In this document: positions 5,694-9,315 of the stretch, piece by piece | How positions within the stretch are numbered: the stretch's first letter is position 1 | How the letters are laid out: each line of letters begins with the position of its first letter | Notes under the pieces: model-generated | Seen by the model: only the letters and a program-made list of their open reading frames with translations | Databases searched by the model: none | Told to the model about the DNA's origin: nothing | Translations under genes and position numbers: made by a program | From: an uncultured Bacilli bacterium | Lineage (GTDB): Bacteria; Bacillota_I; Bacilli_A; RF39; UBA660 | NCBI GenBank assembly: GCA_947632275.1 | Contig: CANROR010000047.1 | Coordinates: 1 to 9,315, forward strand | Direction: 5' to 3' | DNA length: 9,315 nucleotides

Positions 5694-6123
5694 ATGAGTA
5701 AGTATTGTACAAAGTGTGGCAAAAAATGGATGATAGTGCGAAAGCTTGTCCAGAATGTGGGGCGCCAACTACTAGTGGTTCAAGTAAAAAACGGGATATT
5801 GTCGTCTCAATTATTCTTTCTATCGTTACTTGTGGGATTTATGGCATTTATTGGTTTGTAGTAATGACTGATGAATCTAACGAATTAGCCACAACGAAAA
5901 AACCGCGAGTGGTGGTTTAGCCTTTCTTTATTCGCTTATTACTTGTGGGATTTATAGCTTCTATTGGAACTATAAAATGGGTAAAAAAATGCACGAAGCT
6001 GGTAAAGAAAGAAATGTTGATATTACCGACAATTCTGTATTATATATCGTTCTAGCAGTTTTAGGTTTATCAATTGTTAACTATTGTTTAATCCAATCCG
6101 ATTTGAATAAATTAGCCGAATAA
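5694..6123 (+). pseudogene. Zinc-ribbon DUF4234 membrane protein with two -1 frame disruptions
   Basis: Read from the ATG at 5694 (AGGAAG site upstream), the gene encodes MSKYCTKCGKK, then continues in the -1 frame at 5726 (MDDSAKACPECGAPT), and in a further -1 frame at 5902, ending TAA at 6121-6123. The joined product is 143 residues: a zinc ribbon (CTKCG, CPECG), then DUF4234 with two related halves, 'SIVTCGIYGIYWFVVM' and 'SLITCGIYSFYWNYKM', and a last membrane segment 'SVLYIVLAVLGLSIV'. Each shift falls at in-frame AAA AAA (5721-5726 and 5897-5902), where one extra A restores the frame. Unshifted reading from the ATG stops after 55 codons. Codon content of all three segments stays protein-like. 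Possible causes are homopolymer errors in the assembly, real decay, or slippage. The function of DUF4234 is unknown. The stop overlaps the ATG of the next gene (TAATG). Confidence 0.85.
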
Positions 6124-6497
6124 TGAATAAACTCAAAAATAATAACCTTATCTTAATTATAATAGGCATAGTAGCTTATTATTTTATTCATCTTTTATTC
6201 GATGTTAGTATTCCTTGTCCAATCTATAAATTTACCCATCTTTATTGTCCCGGATGTGGAATTACTAGAATGTTTTGGGCAATATTACGGCTCGATTTTT
6301 ATCAAGCTTTTCGGTATAATCCTTTAGTTTTTATTCTTTTAATCGGATATTTTCTAGTTAAAATTTATGAACTAATTACCAAGAAAAAAATTATTTTAAA
6401 TTCCTTTATGACTTATACTTTATTAGTAATAGTTATTCTATTTGGAATTCTCCGTAATATTCCCGGATTGGAGTTTTTACAACCTACGGTTATTTAA
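6123..6497 (+). CDS. DUF2752 family membrane protein
   Basis: Small integral membrane protein of unknown function. The DUF2752 signature is complete: 'CPGCGITRMFWAILRLDF' at residues 42-59 followed by 'AFRYNPLVF' (62-70). Three membrane segments lie at about 8-26, 68-88 and 95-112; the Cys motif lies between the first two, and a further Cys32 may join Cys42 and Cys45. The 124-residue length is usual. The start codon overlaps the stop of the zinc-ribbon DUF4234 gene by one base, so translation is probably coupled and reduced if upstream translation ends early. It ends in a terminator. Family membership is certain; no biochemical role can be given from the sequence. Confidence 0.9.
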   Translation: MNKLKNNNLILIIIGIVAYYFIHLLFDVSIPCPIYKFTHLYCPGCGITRMFWAILRLDFYQAFRYNPLVFILLIGYFLVKIYELITKKKIILNSFMTYTLLVIVILFGILRNIPGLEFLQPTVI

Positions 6498-6515
6498 AGG
6501 CTTAAGCCTTTTTTT
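6496..6515 (+). terminator. Intrinsic terminator of the DUF4234-DUF2752 operon
   Basis: Perfect palindrome AAAGGCTTAAGCCTTT followed by more Ts (seven in all), overlapping the DUF2752 stop codon. It separates this operon from the SDR gene. Confidence 0.88.
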
Positions 6516-6516
6516 C

Positions 6517-6544
6517 TTGGCTTAAAATAATAATCGCCTATTTT
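6517..6544 (+). promoter_or_regulatory. Weak promoter candidate for the SDR gene
   Basis: TTGGCT (6517-6522), 16-base spacer, TATTTT (6539-6544). Both boxes are poor matches. It is suggested mainly because the terminator upstream implies that the SDR gene has its own promoter in this 60-base gap. The gene has a consensus AGGAGG site at 6567-6572. Confidence 0.3.
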
Positions 6545-6578
6545 GTAATTTAACATAAAATACAACAGGAGGATAAAG

Positions 6579-7505
6579 ATGAAATTTGATTATACTTATG
6601 GCAATAAATACTATAAATATTATGAAGATGAAAAAATAGGCTTACAAACTACCAAATATAAAATATTAGCTCCCGAACAAGAGCAAAAACGGCAACCGGG
6701 TTTTGAATATTTAATGAATCCCCGACCTATTTTTGATAATCCGAATTATAAAGGAAGTGGCAAATTACAAAATAAAGTCGCCATTATCACGGGAGCCGAT
6801 TCCGGATTAGGGAGAGCCGCAGCGGTGGCATTTGTTAAAGAAGGAGCTAAAGTAGTTATTCCCTACTACAATGAACATAAAGATGCCGAAGAAACTAAAG
6901 CTTATGTTGAAAAATTAGGGGGTGAATGTTTACTTTTATCAGGCGATATCACCAATAAAAGTTTTTGTCAAAAAATCGTCAAAGAAACATTGAAGCGTTT
7001 TGGCAAAATTAATATTTTAGTTAATAATGCCGGAGTCCAATATCAACAAGATAAGCTAGAAGATATAACCGATGACCAATTTGATTGGACCATGAAGGTT
7101 AACGTCTATGGGATGTTTTATCTAACAAAAGAAGTTCTACCTTATCTTCATTCGGGAGATTCGATTATTAACTTAAGTAGTGTTACGACTTTCTTTGGCG
7201 AACCCCAATTAATTGATTATGTTACTACCAAAGGCGCAATTGTTGGGTTTACTAGAAGTCTTGCCCGCAATTTGGCGCTTAAAAATATTCGCGTTAATGC
7301 CATTGCTCCGGGTTTTTATTGGACGCCTTTACAACCGGCTTGTTGGGTCAAAGAAAAGATTCCTTCTCTTGGAGCTGATGCCGCCATGGCTAGAGGGGCA
7401 ATGCCCTATGAACTAGCGCCAACTTTTGTTTATCTAGCTAGTGACGATTCGAGTTATGTCACCGGGCAAGTTTTACATAATAATGGTGGTCAAGTCATGG
7501 GTTAA
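6579..7505 (+). CDS. Short-chain dehydrogenase/reductase, general stress protein 39 type
   Basis: NAD(P)-dependent oxidoreductase with a Rossmann fold. The cofactor motif TGADSGLG is at residues 71-78, NNAG at 149-152, the structural Asn175, and the active-site Ser201, Tyr214 and Lys218 (YVTTK), so the catalytic tetrad is complete. The C-terminus 'YLASDDSSYVTGQVLHNNGG' is typical. A 65-residue N-terminal extension ending 'GKLQNKVAIITG' and containing 'QPGFEYLMNPRPIFD' marks the YdaD/YhdF/YghA subgroup, whose members include stress-induced proteins of Bacillus. The substrate is not known. It is predicted to be cytosolic. AGGAGG at 6567-6572 fixes the ATG. It is monocistronic, between two terminators. 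The family is certain; the stress role is by family resemblance only. Confidence 0.94.
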   Translation: MKFDYTYGNKYYKYYEDEKIGLQTTKYKILAPEQEQKRQPGFEYLMNPRPIFDNPNYKGSGKLQNKVAIITGADSGLGRAAAVAFVKEGAKVVIPYYNEHKDAEETKAYVEKLGGECLLLSGDITNKSFCQKIVKETLKRFGKINILVNNAGVQYQQDKLEDITDDQFDWTMKVNVYGMFYLTKEVLPYLHSGDSIINLSSVTTFFGEPQLIDYVTTKGAIVGFTRSLARNLALKNIRVNAIAPGFYWTPLQPACWVKEKIPSLGADAAMARGAMPYELAPTFVYLASDDSSYVTGQVLHNNGGQVMG

Positions 7506-7540
7506 AAAAACTTCATCATTTTGCTGATGAAGCTTTTCTT
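7504..7540. terminator. Bidirectional terminator between the SDR and the 298-residue membrane protein genes
   Basis: Eight-pair stem CTTCATCA/TGATGAAG (7511-7518 and 7525-7532), flanked by seven A on the left and a T-rich stretch on the right. The TGA stop of the convergent gene (complement of 7516-7518) is part of the stem. Confidence 0.88.
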
Positions 7541-8400
7541 TTATTCGTAATGCCATAAACTACTAAGGCTATAATCATTAAAGCACAAATACTAAAGGAT
7601 AAAATCATGCCCATATTTATTCCCTTATTAAAGATATCCGTGATATATAAGTATTCGGCACTAGCTGTCATATTATTAGCAATTTTTAAAATAACATAAG
7701 TAAAACCGGCAATAAGAGAAGAAACTAATGTTGGAATTGCAATATATTTAAGGCATCTAGCTTGTTTAAATTTCAAAGCAACTAAACCAGCGATAGAAAT
7801 TAACGTTGAAACTAAAAGAATTGTAATTAAAGTATCACCTAAAACAAAGCGAATAATATTTAAAACTTCTTGATCTTCGGCCGTCAAACTTTCTTCCACT
7901 ACTTGGGTATCCGGGACTAAATCTTGAAATTCATCGGCATATTTTTGAACCGAATCTACTACCGAAGTTTTTTGCTTTTCAGTAATTTCATATATACCAC
8001 TTTTATTAATATCATCAATTGCCGTTGTCACTAAATCCGTTATATTTTCAGTCGTAATTAGTTTTTGATTTTCTCCTGTTAAAACATAATCAACTACATT
8101 ACTAGTCAAATCCCCTATCAAGTTTTTAACTTCTTGAGAATCCATTATTTTGACAATAATTTCTTCATCAATACCTAATTCTTCCGTTTCTGTGAAAATT
8201 GGTTCAAACATTTCATTAATAGTTTGTTCAAATTCCGGATTTTCTTCAACCATTTGTTCAATATTTAAATTAGAAATTAAATCTTTAATTGAATTTTTCC
8301 CAACCGCACTTTTAATTGGAAATAAAATTAATAATCCTAACGTTGAAACAAATAGCATAATAACTAATATCGTTAATACCAAACCTTTTAAAAATTTCAT
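7516..8400 (-). CDS. Membrane protein of unknown function, large extracytoplasmic domain
   Basis: I do not recognise the family. From the ATG at 8398-8400 the product is 294 residues. It has an N-terminal membrane segment after a basic start (signal-anchor-like), an acidic, mostly helical domain of about 150 residues that should face outward, then three membrane segments near the C-terminus ('LITILLVSTLISIAGLVAL', 'YIAIPTLVSSLIAGFTYVIL', 'GMILSFSICALMIIALVVYG') and a basic tail, giving four spans with both ends inside. The ATG has GGTGAGG upstream; a GTG at 8410-8412 would add four residues but has no Shine-Dalgarno site. The stop is TGA. It has its own promoter and ends at a bidirectional terminator. 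The layout could suit a sensor or envelope scaffold, but nothing in the sequence shows which. Confidence 0.85.
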   Translation of the reverse strand: MKFLKGLVLTILVIMLFVSTLGLLILFPIKSAVGKNSIKDLISNLNIEQMVEENPEFEQTINEMFEPIFTETEELGIDEEIIVKIMDSQEVKNLIGDLTSNVVDYVLTGENQKLITTENITDLVTTAIDDINKSGIYEITEKQKTSVVDSVQKYADEFQDLVPDTQVVEESLTAEDQEVLNIIRFVLGDTLITILLVSTLISIAGLVALKFKQARCLKYIAIPTLVSSLIAGFTYVILKIANNMTASAEYLYITDIFNKGINMGMILSFSICALMIIALVVYGITNKRKASSAK

Positions 8401-8420
8401 TTTCCTCACCACTTAACTTT

Positions 8421-8449
8421 AGTATAACAATTTATATGGATTACTACAA
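8421..8449 (-). promoter_or_regulatory. Promoter for the four-span membrane protein gene
   Basis: Minus strand: -35 TTGTAG (8444-8449), 17-base spacer, -10 TATACT (8421-8426) with extended TGT. It lies in the 59-base gap downstream of the next gene. Confidence 0.7.
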
Positions 8450-8459
8450 GAAAAAATTC

Positions 8460-9197
8460 CTATTTTTTCTTTTCTATCCTATCTACAACTTTAAAGAATT
8501 CCTCTTTTAAATAATCATAATTATCCGTAACTGTTGCAAATACTTCTTTTGCTTTAGGTATATAAATTTTTCTTTTAGAAAAAGATAAACCAACAGTTAA
8601 AGTCGGACCATAACTTATAAAGGTATCTTTTACTAATGATTCAAATTCCATACTATATCTTTTTACACAAACCAAATGTAATCCTTTTTTCAATTTTACT
8701 TTTTCCTTACCAACATATTTTGTTAAAAATTCTTTTAAAATTTTAGATAGTTTTTCGACTTTTTCTTTCGTAACACTTATCAAATTAGAAACTATCCATA
8801 TTTCTATTTCTTTATCTTCAGATTTCTTTAAATAGATATAAACTTCTTCTTTATCATTAATATTATATTTTATTGGTAGATTGTATTTTTCTTTTAACAG
8901 TTTATTCTTTATATCTTCATTTAAATCTGGAAAATCTTTATATTCAAAATCATATTGATAGGAATTTTTAAAATTAGTAGTATTTTCTAAATATGAAAAA
9001 CCAAATTTATAAAATAAAATTAACCACAATATCATTAATAAAATATCGTCAATAACAATTAACCCATTAAATAATTCATTAGATGAAAACATTTCTAAAT
9101 ATTCAATATAAAATATTGATATGAGTATTAAAAAAGCATATGTTCCAAAAAATATTTTAGCTATTAATGTTTTTCTTTTTCGGGTTAATTTTCTCAT
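8460..9197 (-). CDS. Two-span membrane protein of unknown function
   Basis: I do not recognise this 245-residue protein. A basic N-terminus (MRKLTRKRKT) is followed by two membrane segments at about 12-31 and 44-64. A soluble, Lys/Glu-rich domain of about 180 residues then follows, with mixed alpha/beta character: strands such as 'EVYIYLK' and 'IEIWIVSNLISV', and helices such as 'KEKVEKLSKILKEFLTKYV'. By the positive-inside rule both termini should be cytoplasmic. GAGGAG five bases upstream supports the ATG, and the stop is TAG. The gene is even more AT-rich than its neighbours (12 G/C in the 60 bases from 8461), which may mark it as accessory. It lies upstream of another unknown membrane protein gene on the same strand, but each has a separate promoter, so a joint role is only a possibility. 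Confidence 0.82.
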   Translation of the reverse strand: MRKLTRKRKTLIAKIFFGTYAFLILISIFYIEYLEMFSSNELFNGLIVIDDILLMILWLILFYKFGFSYLENTTNFKNSYQYDFEYKDFPDLNEDIKNKLLKEKYNLPIKYNINDKEEVYIYLKKSEDKEIEIWIVSNLISVTKEKVEKLSKILKEFLTKYVGKEKVKLKKGLHLVCVKRYSMEFESLVKDTFISYGPTLTVGLSFSKRKIYIPKAKEVFATVTDNYDYLKEEFFKVVDRIEKKK

Positions 9198-9219
9198 TCT
9201 TACTCCTCATTATATATAA

Positions 9220-9228
9220 AGTATAACA
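9220..9228 (-). promoter_or_regulatory. Extended -10 promoter for the two-span membrane protein gene
   Basis: Minus-strand TGTTATACT, the same extended -10 as at 8421-8429. The -35 region (TTTTTA at 17 bases) is poor, so the TG element may compensate. It lies 22 bases before the ATG. Confidence 0.5.
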
Positions 9229-9258
9229 TATCATTTGACTTTTAAAAATTATATATTT

Positions 9259-9282
9259 AATAGAGACTTTATCTCTATTTTT
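9259..9282 (+). terminator. Terminator-like hairpin near the right edge
   Basis: Stem ATAGAGA/TCTCTAT with a CTTTA loop and a following run of T, in terminator form on the plus strand. No plus-strand gene lies upstream for 1.7 kb, so its role is unclear; it may insulate the promoter just downstream. Confidence 0.5.
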
Positions 9283-9284
9283 CT

Positions 9285-9313
9285 TTGTTATAATTTAAAT
9301 GCTATGGTATAAT
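9285..9313 (+). promoter_or_regulatory. Promoter pointing out of the window
   Basis: -35 TTGTTA (9285-9290), 17-base spacer, consensus TATAAT (9308-9313) with extended TGG. A second TATAAT at 9289-9294, with TGT before it, overlaps the -35 box. The gene served would lie beyond 9315. Confidence 0.6.
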
Positions 9314-9315
9314 GT

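Noticed and set aside
5705..5920. Independent 71-residue gene starting at TTG 5705
   Set aside because: Its first seven residues do not fit the family, while the ATG at 5694 with a good ribosome site encodes the first half of the zinc ribbon in another frame. It is the middle piece of the frameshifted gene.
7213..7416. 67-residue plus-strand open frame
   Set aside because: Lies wholly inside the SDR gene in another frame, without a ribosome site or recognisable protein features.
7516..7518. Alternative genetic code with TGA as tryptophan
   Set aside because: TGA here falls within a terminator right at a sensible protein end, and tryptophans in conserved positions (SecE W37, for example) are encoded by TGG.
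8410..8412. GTG as start of the four-span membrane protein
   Set aside because: No Shine-Dalgarno site lies upstream of it, whereas GGTGAGG precedes the ATG at 8398-8400.
8150..8416. 88-residue plus-strand open frame
   Set aside because: Antisense to the four-span membrane protein gene; Ser/Ile-rich composition typical of a complement-strand shadow.
8449..8470. Inverted repeat AGAAAAAA/TTTTTTCT as terminator of the two-span protein gene
   Set aside because: The stem is almost all A-T pairs and no T run follows on the minus strand; more likely a by-product of the Lys-rich gene end and base composition.

Overview
The window looks like a chromosomal segment of a low-GC Bacillota bacterium, probably a gut-type member of the Bacilli/Erysipelotrichia with a small genome. 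The main reasons are the gene run rlmB, sigH-like, secE, nusG in the order seen in Firmicutes, the AT-rich codon use, Shine-Dalgarno sites of the AGGAGG/AAGGTGG type, and intrinsic terminators after most transcription units. TGA ends one gene (at 7516) and TGG is the tryptophan codon, so the Mollicutes code 4 is not in use. The taxonomic placement is inference.

Region 1 (1-2797) is accessory in character. It holds the 3' part of a collagen-like surface protein that runs in from the left edge, a convergent Fic-domain AMP transferase, and a divergent family 2 glycosyltransferase with TPR repeats. The Gly-X-Y part of the collagen gene is far more GC-rich than its surroundings. The glycosyltransferase is a plausible, unproven modifier of the Thr-rich collagen-like protein.

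Region 2 (2795-4978, minus strand) is the core housekeeping block: RlmB, a SigH-type sigma factor that starts at TTG two bases after rlmB, SecE and NusG (overlapping by one base, TAATG). Promoters with extended -10 boxes precede rlmB and secE. The secE promoter is followed at once by a terminator-like hairpin that lies at the very 5' end of its transcript. Neither rpmG nor rae1 (yacP) is in its usual place. Upstream on the same strand is a free-standing C39-like cysteine peptidase (4994-5569).

Region 3 (5637-6515, plus strand) is a membrane-protein operon: a zinc-ribbon/DUF4234 gene that needs two -1 frame changes, both at runs of six A, followed by a translationally coupled DUF2752 gene. Its promoter carries a 13-base palindrome over the -35 box. 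An SDR oxidoreductase of the general-stress-protein-39 type follows at 6579-7505 with its own Shine-Dalgarno site.

Region 4 (7516-9315) holds two minus-strand membrane proteins of unknown function, each with an extended -10 promoter. At the right edge are a terminator-like hairpin and a strong outward-facing promoter for a gene beyond the window. No stretch over 300 bases lacks a gene. I see no tRNA, rRNA, CRISPR array or insertion sequence.
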